Both the position numbers and the translations under genes were made by a program. Below, piece after piece: positions 25,766 through 37,698 of a stretch of DNA of 64,000 nucleotides; positions within the stretch are counted from its first letter, which is position 1; every line of letters starts with the position of its first letter. The stretch comes from Hypomyces perniciosus (Eukaryota; Ascomycota; Sordariomycetes; Hypocreales; Hypocreaceae), in the NCBI GenBank assembly GCA_008477525.1, contig SPDT01000004.1, forward strand, positions 2,418,001 to 2,482,000, read 5' to 3'. The notes below the pieces were generated by a model. It had not been told where the DNA came from, ran no database searches, and saw nothing but the letters and a program-made list of their open reading frames with translations.

Positions 25766-27479
25766 GATTAGCGGAGTCTGTGTATCGAGGACGGTTCAGA
25801 AGGAAAGACGACAATCATCACGATGATGAGAGTTAGCTCCAATTAAAGTTGGGAGTAGAAGCCACGAGTGATGTACGTCATCGCCCTTTTCCGGCGAAAG
25901 GTTGCAAACGGGGACGTCGCCATTACGGCGAAAAAGTCTAAACTTCTTCGACAACGTACCTGAAGCGGAGCAGCGCGCCGCCGCGAGCCTTTGAACATGC
26001 TGGACGGATTTGAGCAGACTCTTGCCTGGGATTGTTCTTAGTAGGAGATTCGCATGGACAGATGGCGGTAGATATGTACGAGTACGGAGTACGGAGTACT
26101 GCTAGGATATAAATAATGATGATGAAGAGTTAGGGGAAGGTATTGGCGATACTAATAAGTTCGTTCGCATGTGCGATTGTTGCGAACAAAACCCAACAGG
26201 AATGTACACTTGAAGCGTCGTCCGATGGGGCTACTCACAGAGGTAGGATTCCTCCGTAGGTACGAGTACTCCGTACAAAGTACACTGCAAACCAAGGAAC
26301 AAACAGGGTGACGAGACATATGACGAAATTACGGAGCAGCACTAGTACCTGTACCTTACAGGAAAAGTAGGACCCCCATCTTTGCAGGTAAACTTTCAGG
26401 GAATCAGTCCCACTATTACGAAGTACCACTAGGTACTTTATAGAGGTTGCATACTAGTATGTACTTACTGCCCTACCTATATATACAGAGTAAGTACTTA
26501 TAGTACTAGGTAGTAGTACTACTAAGAATTACTACTAAGGTAAGTTGCGAATGCAACCTAGTACTAGCTACCTAGTAGTAACAATATTCTTTACTACCTT
26601 AGTAGATACATACTATAGCAAGGTATTCGTATTATCGGGGTATATACTACTAGGTACCTGCCCTGCCAGTAATCGAACTTATTAGGTACTATTTTCCTGT
26701 ATTAGTACTACTAGTATAGGTCGTAGTACAGGTAGGTATTAAGTACTATCTCAGTCGTAGGACTTCGTACTTTCAGAGGCTACGGGAAACTCATAGTACC
26801 TCCTGCGGGTAGGTACCTTGGTAGGTAGTAGTATCTACTAAGGTACTGATCTTAGATTCCTGGCTACAAGCCAACCTCGGAGAGCAAAGCAAGTAATGAG
26901 GGCGAACTTCAGAGCTTTGTCTCCTTGCATAGTCTTAACCATGTATTTGCCAAGAAATTAACGAGCGGCCCTACAAGCTTGGCATCACCACCCAAGGCCG
27001 TCTATCGCCAGAATTCATCGTCGGATCATGCCTCAGACCAAGTTTTCATGAGTGTGGATTCATTCTCCTATATACTGCGCTTGTAAGCAGTGGGATACGT
27101 ATGGGCAAAAGGCAAGCTGGCACTCGGCACACAAGTGCAACATCATGAACTGTTGCCACTTTCCATTTTGAAGTTCGGCCTCTTCCCTCACTCACGACCC
27201 TGTTCAGACGAAGTACCTTTATATAAGTACTTGAGCAGACACTTCTTGGCCGGATTCGTCTTCCATAGGTAGGCTGCACACTCACGACGACAGAACCCAT
27301 TGTCCCTCATGCTTGCAGTTTCAATATCGAGGCACCGTTGGTCTCCGATCCATTTCGACACCGCCATTCTTCGCGGGCCTGAACATGTTGTTGATGAGAA
27401 ATGCGAACAAGAGATATTCGTGGCTTTTCCAGAGTCGATTATTAAGAGGATTACTATTCGCGTGTGTCGAGTATTAGGC
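25766..27479. other. Intergenic region rich in short TAC/GTA palindromes
   Basis: It holds the promoter side of the Seg-like gene and the 3' side of the next gene. No coding frame is convincing. The part at 26080-26860 is packed with near-palindromic words such as TACGGAGTA, TACTCCGTA, CTAGTAGTA and TACCTAGTA, giving a degenerate repeat-like texture. Confidence 0.6.
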
Positions 27480-29581
27480 CTACGTCTTGGCTCGAGATGG
27501 AGGGTTGGGTTCGATATGACCGTTCCGAATATCCTGAGTACGATCAGGAGGCGGGTTGGAATAATTGTCCTCGAAGTCGTCTTCATATTCGTCATCCGAC
27601 TGTGTTGAGTGGCTATGGCCAGTATCCATTGAGGGAGCTCCGTGATCGTAAAGGTGTTCTGACCGAAGGTGGTCCGAAACGTGATTGGTGTGATTACTCT
27701 TGGTAGTCGCCTTCACGTTTTTCTTGCCCTTTCTACTCTTGGCCTTGGCCTTTTCTAGAAGTCGTTTGCGGTCGGCCTCCTCCTGACGATGACGACGGTC
27801 TTTGATTTCATAGTCTCTGATGAGAGTGCGGGGCGGCTCGCCAAAAATGCGCTCATACTCGCAAAACTCACAGATCCAGATATCCTCCATCTTTGGTGGA
27901 CTATGAAAATAATTTTCGGCGGCAACCTGGCGTCGTTGTCGGGCTGCCACAACGAGTTCCCTCTCTAGGCGGCGGCGAGTTTTCCTGCGAGAGTCGCCGG
28001 ACCGTCCATTTACGGTCTTTGGAGAACCATCTTGATTCGTGTTTATGTTAGCACGTATTGGCGCGGGCAGGTGAGAGGCTGTTGGCGTATTGTGTTTGAG
28101 TGGGTGGCCTATGCAGGTATGAGCTTGGTGTATACGGAGAAGAGAACAGATAGAAGCTTACCAGGCCACTGGATGGCGCCGGGCACTTGTGATTCGCAGG
28201 TGAAAGTGAACTGGGTTGAAGAAGGCATCGCTTTGCTTGCAGAAGATTGTTGTTGTAAGAGGCTCACTTTCTCCTGCCCCAGTGGGGGCAGCTTCTCGGC
28301 GTTCGCGATGGCATTTGATATGATGCTGCTTCCGGATTGCCCTGCGAGGAATAAACGTAGGTGTTAGCACTATCCTTGGAGCTAAGGGTATCAAAGGCGA
28401 ACTCCCCAGGCGACAAAGCTGATGGTTGAGGGTAGTCATATAAATCGAGAGTACGACAGTTGGGTGGGGGGGGGGGGGGCGCAAGAATCCCATCGCGGGG
28501 TAGTGACATAGTGAAAGATTATGTGATGAAGTTGCATTCGTCGCCTGCGCCGCTCACAAACAATGGAACAAACAACAGTAAAAAAAGATCCGCAGCATTT
28601 TAATAGTACACCGGAGCCAGTCGGAATGCCTCCTGGGTCAAAGAAAAGAAAGTCCAGAGACATACCTGTTGGAGACCATTGGGGTGGACTGGTCTTTGTT
28701 CGTCCAAACCAAGTGTTGCTGCTATCCGGTAAAGCTCGCAGAGGGCTTCTCCCGTTCCTTGACCGACTCAATCTTCCCCTTCCAGATCCTGATAAACCTT
28801 GGTTGCCCGTTGTGTAAGAGCCAGTTCCAGATAACGCAGTAGAACTGTGTTGTGGTCTGTCCCCATTAAGTTCGGCAACTGGCGATTGTGCACGGGCTGG
28901 AATTGCAAGCGAACTTAGGTCATTGTTCAGCGCATGTGTGCCATTAAGCGACGAGTCCCCAGCTGTTGGTATCTTGCGTTTCTTTTTGTTGTTGGTATTT
29001 TCAAAGGAGTCGTAGCCATCTACTGACGAAGTGGTGGACGGCGGCGGCTGTGGATCTGCTGCTCGTGGCTGATCAACAGTCGTCGAAGGGCGGGCAACTC
29101 GATTAAGGATCTCAGGTTGAGACCTCGCCACGAGCGTGCTTCGCAGTTCTTCAACTCCTGCCACAACCCTCAGTCCATTTCGTCGAAGTGAGGAGTTCCG
29201 TTCCGGTTCGCTACGACGACCTTGTTCAACAGGACTCGTCGGTTCGGCACTTGGAGGACTGCCTTCATCCTTTGCGGTATATGGTGGATAGTAGAAAAGA
29301 GGAATAGAGTCGTGAGTCGAAGGTGGGTACTTGATCGAATCAGCAACTTCTGGTGATAGTCTTTCTCGAAGTCGACGTTTCGGCAGCGGCCGAATAGGCC
29401 GATCAGGGAATAACAACGATACTGTATCTGGTGACATTCTTCGTCTATGTTCTACTTGGATTTGGAGGTTCCGCCTTGTTAGCAAATAGACCGTTAGGAT
29501 GACCACAAAACCTAAAATAGAGACTGAAAGTAGGATCGATGAACCATCAACTAAACCAAGAACGGGGTTTAGCGTAGCCAT
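27480..29581 (-). CDS. Single-pass membrane protein with basic C-terminus, function unknown
   Basis: Three exons fit in phase: 29581-28666, 28341-28162 and 28108-27480, giving 574 residues. The first intron (28665-28342) starts GTATGT and has a GCTAAC branch before TCGCAG; the second starts GTAAGC. Residues about 12-34 form one hydrophobic membrane segment, directly followed by basic residues. The conserved-looking piece SPEVADSIKYPP follows at about 75-87, then a long polar linker. The C-terminal third carries a basic stretch (RRKTRRRLERELV), a single CxxC (WICEFCEYERIFG) and a Lys/Arg-rich helix (EADRKRLLEKAKAKSRKGKK). It looks like a fungal membrane-anchored protein, but I do not recognise a characterised family. 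The first intron is long for this genome and contains a 14-G run. Confidence 0.75.
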
Positions 29582-30997
29582 GGTATTACCACTGCTGCCG
29601 CAAGTTCATGGGTAGGTGAAGAAATAAAGATTTCAGCCAGCCGGCGGACGCCTGGTATAAAGAAGAGAGAACAACGGGGAAAGCGTACCCATTACACATC
29701 GTACATGTAGTATGCAGTCGGACCCCTCTTGGAGCAGCAAGAACACGGGACCACCTCTTCTAAATGGGAAGGGCACAAGAAATTCTTTACCCTCTCTACC
29801 AATGCTCGCATGCGCGCCGACTGGGGTGGAACGGGATGTTGAAGATCAATCAAGCGTAGTTGAAGATGGGACTTGGAGTTTGCTGCCTCGTTTGGGCCCT
29901 GTTGCGCCCTGTATGCAGGTCAGAACAAGTACGTCTAACATTCTTCGATGGTAGACCAGAAAAAGAGACTCTGTACGAGCTCAGTGGCAATTCGGCTGTT
30001 GACTTGAACGAGCGTCGTTCTGGGAAGTTCGGGGGGGGGGGTGGACTGGTCGGAGTGATTTGTGTGTCCGCCTTACCAGGTTGGCTAACACAGGACGCAA
30101 GTGAGGGACAACTAGGTCACAGCCACAGGGCCAGAGCACACTGCCGTAAATTTGGTCGATTGGTCGCAATGAGGGCCTGGGAAGGAGTGAAGAGCCAAGC
30201 CAGGTTTGAAATAGAAGAGAGCCTGGCTAGTATGCGAGAGGTATGGTCGTAAGTTCTATGTTGAGCACGCTTTTGATTGCAAATACAGCAATTGATAATG
30301 ACGGCTGTGTGGATTAGGAGGTGTGCCAGCCCAGTCACCAAGGGCCGTCCCGGAAATGTTTAGGTAAGCACCATGCATGTGCATGTAGCACAAGATCGGC
30401 GCCTGAGTGCGTGCATTGTACGGAGTAATACAGTGTGAGCGAACAGGTTTTCTGCCCGCTCTCCCTGTAGTACGGTAGTACTACGAGTACTTCGTAGGGT
30501 ACCTGCTATTAGTACTTCGTAAGGTGGTAGGCGATGCTCTGCAGGGCGGGCGCTTGTCCCGCGTCGCCATTCCCATCAACCATCCGCTCGCCATTCCCCT
30601 CTTTGGCGCACGCTCTTCTCATACTACTTCTTCTACCACTACTACTACTACCATGACCGCGCCTTTCTGTGGACCTACTCGCCATGAGAATTTCTTCAAA
30701 CTGTCTTCTGACCAGACGCTCTACCCACGTTCGTACCTTACTTTCTCCTACGTAGCCAGTTGCATCTAGTCTCATCTACCTCTCCTCTTGTCCCTGCTGC
30801 TCGCAAAAAACATTATCATCAATCTTGGATGCGGGTTCAGCTTCATTAACGCCACGAGTCTCCCCAATTCGTCAAGCGCGACAGTATTCTGCCTCTTTGA
30901 CAACCAGGAACCTCTCATCCTTGACCGATTCTCTCAATTTCAACACGCGCCATTGACTCTACTTCGCCCTTTCCACGCTCCGCGCCAACATTCTTCA
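29582..30997. promoter_or_regulatory. Shared divergent promoter region
   Basis: It separates the divergent membrane-protein and PHD-finger genes, so it must hold both promoters. It includes an 11-G run at 30031-30041 and several TACTTCGTA-type motifs near 30420-30520. The start-proximal part of the PHD gene is pyrimidine-rich (CTTCTACCACTACTAC near 30625), as is common upstream of fungal start sites. No gene is supported inside it. Confidence 0.55.
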
Positions 30998-32918
30998 ATG
31001 GCACCTTCCTCGCCGCGACGATCATCAAGGGCTCGCGCAACGAATTCCCAATCTCAGCAATCCTCTGTGTCATCAAGTACGTCTAGTCGTCTAGAAAGGA
31101 ATACCAGGTCCCTCAACAAACCCCTATCGGGCAAGTCCACACCGAGCGCGTCGCTGTCGTCGGAGCCGCTCGACGACATCGACGACACCTTGCTCGGCCG
31201 CAGGCGCAAACGCGGCCACGACGACGATCAAGATAGATCTACGCGCAGCGAGAATTTGGACATGCTTAATGGGGCCGATGACCTCCAGGACGAGGAGGAT
31301 GAGGCTGTCCGGTGCATCTGTGGCTCAGAAGAGTATCCTGGTCGCCCGCCTGTCGATGGTCCTGACGCCGATTTCTTTGCTTCCATTGAACTCACGGAGG
31401 ATGTCACTGGGTTTTTTGTTCAATGCGATGTCTGCAAAGTCTGGCAGCATGGTGCTTGTGTAGGCATCTTCAGCGCCGAAAGCTCTCCCGACGAATACTT
31501 CTGCGAGCAGTGTCGAAAGGATCTCCACAAAATTCACACAGCCAGTAACGGGTATGTTCGGCCATTTCGTCTGGATCACTCTGGAAGCAGGGTATTGAAT
31601 TGACAATGATGCATACACAGGCAAAAGTATTCCAAATACGTGCCCTTGAATCGAGCCTCAAGAACTACTTCCCGGGCGACCTCGATTGCAAAAGACGGAG
31701 CTCGATCACCAAAAATCGGTGGCTCAAAGAACCTACGCCCAAATTCTGCTTCCCAGACATCAAAACGTCGCTCTACGATGAACAGCCGTGATGCTGCCTA
31801 CGATGATGAACAATTACGTCGCGCCATTGAGGCAAGTAAGGAGGACGCCACACAGGATGGAACAGAGAGTACTAGCAGACGTCCCAAGCGAGGGCGCAGT
31901 AATAGTGAAGAGTCCGTGACCAGGTAGCTCAAGAAATTCCAGCGGCTAACATACCTTGGATTTAGGAACAACGCAAGTGTTAAGAGGCAGCGCACCAGCT
32001 CTCGGTCTGCCTCTCCACCACTCGAACAAGCCGAAACAATTAGTCGAGAAGATACTGATGACGAGGCAAACTTGAGGAGTGGGCCGAAAAAGTCTCGAAG
32101 TGTGAAAACTCAAGAGAAGTCAGAAAGGGACGAAAAAGAACGACAACGGCAAGAAGCTGCAAGCAAGCGAAAAGGGCGGGCAGATCGTCGCCGTGCTGAA
32201 GGTGAGCAATCATATATACCTATTTAGGCCACTTTTTGTACTAACAGCCTCAGACTCAGATGTCTCGGAGGAAATTCCATTGGCCGCTGCTAAGGCGCCG
32301 GCAAATAGAAACGTTGAGTCAACTAATGTCGTTGAGCCTGTGTCCACATCGCTTCCCATACCAGGCACTCCACCAACAACACATGCATTGGCTGGAAGTT
32401 CACATAAGAGAGCTTCAAGGAGTAATCACAAGAAGGGCAAAGGAAAAAACCAGTACACGAAAGACCGAGTCGCAGATAACGAAGAATCGCCTGCACGATC
32501 TATGTCACGAGACATTCAAAAGAACCCAGACGATGCCGCAGTTACCGGGAATTCCAAATCTACCAGTGATAATAAGCATGGGCCAAAAGCCAAGTCGACA
32601 ATGGCCAGCAGAATGAGCATGCTAGATATGAAGCGTCGGGTCGCCGCGATTATGGACTTCATTTCTAGGACGCAGGTCGATCTGGCCGCGGAAGCTTCGT
32701 TTAACCGTAATGGAAACTCGACTATCAGGAAGTCCCCATCATACACTGCCAATTCAATACTGGACCGTGGCAGCTCCTGCAAGAAGCGGGAGAGTGGAAC
32801 TGTTAGCAAGGCTGGTCCAGAATCTTCAGATACGAAGGGCTTCAAGGAGCTGAGCTGTATTGAAATGATGGATGTTCTTACTCGAGATATGGTCAAGTGG
32901 CAGAATCAGTACGCATGA
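30998..32918 (+). CDS. cti6: PHD-finger protein, Cti6-like (Rpd3L histone deacetylase complex)
   Basis: Four exons join in phase: 30998-31551, 31621-31923, 31966-32201 and 32254-32918, giving 585 residues. Introns have GTATGT, GTAGCT and GTGAGC donors; introns 2 and 3 have CTAAC branch sites. The PHD finger spans about residues 106-172: CIC, then CDVC, HGAC and CEQC in the Cys4-His-Cys3 order. In yeast Cti6 this reader binds methylated histone H3 within the Rpd3L deacetylase complex and affects repression. The finger, the conserved KYSKYVPLNR piece just after it and a polar basic tail resemble fungal Cti6. Length compares well with about 500 residues in yeast. The start at MAPSSPRRSS is the first in-frame ATG; the frame upstream of it lacks an ATG. 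The assignment to Cti6 rather than another PHD protein is moderately sure. Confidence 0.8.
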
Positions 32919-33344
32919 TGGCTGTCACAACGGTCCTAGGTCTTTGTTGCCTGGTATGACATCTTCATCTTGTGGTGTATGATTTTCAAGCGATTGGTAC
33001 GTGACGGCGTTGGATGGCAATAGGTACGGATTCATTTGTGTTATGAGTTTTATATGGTTACGGGAACGGCCTTCCCCCTGTGCATGACACATGAGGATGT
33101 CATTACGTTTAGAGCTTCTTCATGTCTCCTTGTTATACCCCTTCCCAGCATTTCTTTCTCAGAAGCAAGACTTAATATACAACAAGCCAGGCTATCGTTA
33201 TGGGTACTTCAGTGAAGCAGGGTCTCGGAGCCAATATAAAGGCACGCGTATCTTTATTCGGTAGTTTCACCACGGTGTAGTGATATCGGGGAACCAGACG
33301 CTGAGGTGGTATAGAGTATGCTCAGGTCTTTGGTTCTGGACCGG
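32919..33344. other. Convergent 3' intergenic region
   Basis: It lies between the stop codons of the PHD gene (+) and Mtg1 (-). It should hold both 3' ends. No gene or repeat is visible. Confidence 0.5.
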
Positions 33345-34361
33345 CTACATGTCGATCTTATCCTTCCTTCTTTCTTCCTTTTGCGTTTTCTTAGCCTGGG
33401 TAAGGCTCATCGCAGGCTCGGCCAACATCATTTCGTGAGCTCGGACGGCTGCCTCAGAGAGATCGTCCAAAACATACTTGCCTAATCTCCCATTCCGCCA
33501 CTGGGAAAGAATCCGTGCAGCGGATTCCTGTAAATTGGGTACACCACCAGCCCTAAGCTTGCCGTCACGATTTGACACAGCAGCTAGGAATTCATTGATA
33601 TCATTTGTTGGTTGGCAATACCGACTGTAGATGGAGGGATTCCAAAGATTCATCCTATAGAGCAGATAGTCGGCGAGGATCTCGTCGGGTATAAGGCCCT
33701 TCTTGATGCCGTGTACGAGAGCCACTTTGATCATGGTTTCTCCATTTTCGACGTACGGCTGGAAGATTCCTGGTGAATCGAGCACAAAGACCCCAGCCCC
33801 CACACCTCCCTTGTCTTCCGACTGGACTACACGGACAGTCGTGCCGACCTTACGCGTGACACCAGCTTGATCGCCTGTCTTGGCTGCCTTGGCCTTCTTT
33901 CCAGGTGACCCAGCGCTCCTCAGTGCATTCAGAAGCGTACTCTTGCCTACATTGGGCATGCCCACGACCAGTGCCCGCAGGCCCGTCAGTGAATCCAGTT
34001 CGCGCGCAGTATCTTTGAGTTTCCCCAATAAGGCAGCGGTGGTGCCAGGGTTGGTTTTGTCCCAAAACACGACACGGTCTCCATGCAACTTTCGCAGAAT
34101 TTGCCGTACTCTGGAGCTATCACTACCAAGATCAGATTTTGTGTAGACAACGAGCCGTTGGCAGCCGGCCAATGTTTGTTCGAGCCTGGGATTGTGGGTT
34201 GACAACGGCAGGCGAAAGTCTCGACATTCTAGAACGAGGGATATGGTGGGAAGAACGCTCTTGATTTTGTTGGTCCCAGCGTGATGGTGGCCCAAAAAGT
34301 AGGTTTTAGGGATGGAAGATGGAACACCGAACGACTGGCGCGGAAGGAAATGTGCCATCAT
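33345..34361 (-). CDS. MTG1: Mitochondrial ribosome-assembly GTPase Mtg1
   Basis: This 338-residue single-exon frame has the circularly permuted GTPase order of the YlqF/RbgA family: G4 TKSD (residues 74-77) comes first, then the P-loop GMPNVGKST (134-142), the G2 GVTR (around 167-170) and G3 DSPG (195-198). Mtg1 proteins act in the mitochondrial matrix in assembly of the large ribosomal subunit. The N-terminus is short but has basic and hydrophobic residues that could serve in import. The tail is Lys-rich. All key GTPase motifs are intact. The second codon is also Met, so either start is possible. It is divergently arranged with the gene at 35927. Confidence 0.92.
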   Translation of the reverse strand: MMAHFLPRQSFGVPSSIPKTYFLGHHHAGTNKIKSVLPTISLVLECRDFRLPLSTHNPRLEQTLAGCQRLVVYTKSDLGSDSSRVRQILRKLHGDRVVFWDKTNPGTTAALLGKLKDTARELDSLTGLRALVVGMPNVGKSTLLNALRSAGSPGKKAKAAKTGDQAGVTRKVGTTVRVVQSEDKGGVGAGVFVLDSPGIFQPYVENGETMIKVALVHGIKKGLIPDEILADYLLYRMNLWNPSIYSRYCQPTNDINEFLAAVSNRDGKLRAGGVPNLQESAARILSQWRNGRLGKYVLDDLSEAAVRAHEMMLAEPAMSLTQAKKTQKEERRKDKIDM

Positions 34362-35926
34362 GAGTGAAAGTCATCCCAAGTTTGTTCATAAATGCATCTC
34401 TCCGGATGTAATGAGGTAGGTGCCTTTCAATATATTCGAAATAGTTGTTTGAATGGGAAGGGCGCACGCAACTTCGGTTGTGATAGCATATCTTGCGATA
34501 AAGTTCTAGCCGTACTAGTACTCCGTACTTGGTACCTCTGCACGAAACCTCGTGGGTCTGAGATGTGCATTTGCATCCTTTTGGAACACGCACGTGTGAT
34601 AAGCTGATAAATCGCCCCTGACGTCATATCTCAGGGCCCTTGGATCTATATCTTGTGTATGACTCGTTTGACTGTTGACTTGAACATTATATACATATAC
34701 CATTAATATCAACCTGTGATGAAACCACTGGGCAACAGATATGTAGAAGTACATACTAGTAGTGTCTATTTATCATTGTTTCAACAAACGAGGTCTCAGG
34801 TATGCCGTTTATTGCAATTGCTCTGTCTTTGCCAACTTCACCACTCTGTGCTAGTAGGATTGTTGTCTTCAAATCGACTATTTATCTATCCCGCATAGGC
34901 AAACACAATCTAGAAATTCGGTCTACAGACTCGTCTTGTTTTACATGTACAGATGTTATGGGGAGAATGTGGTGTGCCCTCGACAAGCAGATGAAGCTCA
35001 CCATGAGAGAGGTGGAGAACACAGAGTACCTCTACAGGGAGTAGTACATAGATATTGTGTATCTTTTTTGGTGACTTGTAAGTAATATGGAGTAGTATAT
35101 ACCTACTTTGTAATACTATATGGAGAGCGAAGTAATGGTAGTAGTAGTACTTCGTAGCACTAGTAATAGTATACATATACTACTACATACATCTCCGGTC
35201 CCCGCCAAAACAGGCAAGCATATCCACTGACCTGCATGTTCCTTAAAATATGGTGGAGCACCCAAGTCGCCTTTCTCCACCTCGAAGCGTCGTTCCGAAA
35301 AGTCAACGACACCGGGAAGATAAGCTTCGCTCCTACCTTCCTAAGTACCGAGTACTAGGAGGAATCCATCAAGGCGTGTTTGTCTTTTCCAACAAACTGC
35401 GGTAGGTCTCCTGCTCCCCCATTTGTTCTACTGTACCCCCTTGCGTCTTCTCCACCCCAATTGCAGTTCTGTCTTTCCCTCCCTCGTTTCGGATTACATA
35501 GTACTACGAGTCAATACGGACGTAGCGTGGCCAGTCGGTTGCCGACTCGGGAACCACAAGCACAAAGTCCCTGGCCCGTGTCAACGCCACCAACAAGCCT
35601 GTCGCCACCGATGCTCCAGTTTTCTCTCCATGGCATGGCCTTCGCTCACCAATCCATTGTCAATTGATTGCTCTCCTTTCCCACCTGCTTGGCCTGCGGG
35701 GAGCTCGCGATCAATTCTGTTTTTAGCTCCGTCCCTCATTGCTCGCCAAACCCTCTGTCGCGAGACCCTAGCGTGATCTCTCTGTCTATCTGAACGGCTT
35801 CTGCACAACACGGCCCCCCCCCCTTATCCCGACACGGGTCTCTCTGACCTGCCGCCCCTTCTCTACCTCGATTTTGCAAGGCCAGCAGCATCTCCCACCC
35901 GCCACACTGAAGCAAGCTTCAGCGCC
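34362..35926. promoter_or_regulatory. Divergent intergenic region
   Basis: It separates divergent Mtg1 (-) and the small basic-protein gene (+). It includes TACTCCGTA and TACTTCGTA motifs (near 34520 and 35145), a short AT-richer patch around 34640-35190, and a C-rich, pyrimidine-rich leader (including a 10-C run near 35814) that looks like an untranslated leader of the downstream gene. A 95-codon frame at 35380 is not convincing as a gene. Confidence 0.5.
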
Positions 35927-36574
35927 ATGCCATCTCGCCTTACCAATGGCGCGGCCAGTTCGCGCTTCGAACTGCCTGCTCTCGATCTCGATTTTGGCAG
36001 CATCACCGACGGCACGAACATCCCTCCTCCACCAGACTCTCCTACCCAGAAGGTGCCCACGCCACCAAAGACACCACCACCCCCATCCAAGATCGAAGAC
36101 ACAAACCCTAAGAATGCGAACGGCATAGATAGGCCTTCACCAGCAAATGGTAATCTAGCCGGGACTAAACGGCCTGCGGATGACACCCCCCTTAGCCCTG
36201 CTGCCTCGAGCCGACGGGGCAGTCTCCGCCGCCTGTTCAGTAGGACAATGTTAAATAACAGTTATGCAGAGACCCAATTGCCGGCAAGCGGAAGTGGTTC
36301 TTTGGCCAACGACACTCGTCCCGACAGTCGAAGTGGCGCCAGTGTCATGGATGACCGCAAATCGAAGCGTGCCAGCGGCTGGTTTAGGCGCTTAAGGTCG
36401 GGAGATCAACAGCAGTCGAAGCGGCGGTCAAGTCTCTTTGGTTTTGAACAGGCGCCGGCACCGGCAGTGCAGCAGAAAGCCTCCGGTCCGCCGCCTCCCA
36501 TGATTCCCGAATTGACGCATCTGGAGAGGGACGAGGGTAGCCTCGGCAATGATCTCTTCAAGCATATCAAATAA
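35927..36574 (+). CDS. Small basic Ser/Pro-rich protein, function unknown
   Basis: This single-exon frame has 215 residues. The N-terminal half is Pro-rich (PPPPDSPTQ, PTPPKTPPPPSK). The middle has paired basic-Ser patches (SSRRGSLRRLFSR and RKSKRASGWFRRLRSG) that look like kinase targets or membrane/phospholipid-binding helices. The C-terminus is a short, apparently conserved end (GSLGNDLFKHIK). No enzyme domain or membrane segment is visible. I recognise the style of a conserved fungal protein but cannot name it. The ATG used is the first after a long pyrimidine-rich leader. Confidence 0.7.
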   Translation: MPSRLTNGAASSRFELPALDLDFGSITDGTNIPPPPDSPTQKVPTPPKTPPPPSKIEDTNPKNANGIDRPSPANGNLAGTKRPADDTPLSPAASSRRGSLRRLFSRTMLNNSYAETQLPASGSGSLANDTRPDSRSGASVMDDRKSKRASGWFRRLRSGDQQQSKRRSSLFGFEQAPAPAVQQKASGPPPPMIPELTHLERDEGSLGNDLFKHIK

Positions 36575-37698
36575 CGTACGTGGGAATTCCGCAACAGCAA
36601 ATCCTTCCCCTCTCTCTCCCTCTCCCTTTCTCTCTCCCCCTTTTACCCTCTCAACTCTGGAAACACCAAATGGCCATATTTTTCGTTCAACCCACATCTT
36701 TCCATGTCTGGACGAGCGACGACGCATCTGAGGCGACATATGCGTTTTGGGGCAGTCTTGTGCATTCTCTTTGAACCGATTACGGGCCTGGCGGAGCAGG
36801 GGAATGATACAAAACAGGCGAGCGGGAATACGACTATGCGGTAGCTACGGATCGGAGTGGCTGACAAAAGAGATACCCCAGCTCTTACGAGAGCTCATTT
36901 ATCCGACATGTGGCTTGACTTTCTTGACTTCTTTCTTACTCCTTCTCCCTCTCTCTCTTTTGTTCCCCTCTTGTGACAGTCATTTCTCAGACCTTTTCGA
37001 TGAATCGAATCTCTTGTAACATATGTTTGCACCATCACTATTCATCACCATGTTACCACCTGTGGAGGAGATAAAACAAGAAGCAATTCCTTGTATTCTT
37101 ATCACAGACAGCATCTTATTTGGCAATCACACCGTCCTTGAGTGTGTTTCTTTGCTGGATGTTGTTCTTGGATAATGCCAATGGCATGATGCAGAGGCTG
37201 AGCAGAGCCTTTAGGAGGGAATAATATCTTGAAAATGATAAAACCTAAGCTTCCGCCATTCATTGCTGATTATTCCCAGACCAACCACATCCAGTTAGAA
37301 TGCGTCCTTTTGTTAAAAAGTATCTTGTTCCTAATTTCAAGTACTATATCTATCTAAACTTATAGATCGGTAGGATACCAGACTCATCGCATCCTCAAGT
37401 GCACCCAGCGTCCATCTCAAATTGCTGCCTCTGTCCGCAACTATCAGTGTGTAGGTTCATTCTGTATTCATGTGTGATGAAAATCGTATCTAGTGCCTCC
37501 TATCCAATAGTACTCCGTAGTATCTTGGGGGTACTTGAAGAATGCTCAAGAGCATGTCGTGGCCTGCCTGCCGAGTAGCTCCAGAAGCATGACGTAATCC
37601 ACAGACACGGGACCAGCCGACTTTCGACGTCGAGCTGGGGAACTCAACAACCAAATATTCAACGTGCCACTGTGTCTTACAGCCTCAATTGAGACGAC
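36575..37698. other. Intergenic region with pyrimidine-rich 3' tract
   Basis: After the stop of the small basic protein there is a CT-only tract (about 36600-36650) and further CT-rich patches near 36930-36970, probably in the 3' untranslated region. The rest is the promoter side of the enoyl reductase gene, with one TACTCCGTAGTA motif near 37510. No gene is visible. Confidence 0.5.

Noticed and set aside
21669..25826. Many plus-strand open frames over the Seg-like gene
   Set aside because: They are shadows of a long GC-rich coding frame; none has a recognisable feature.
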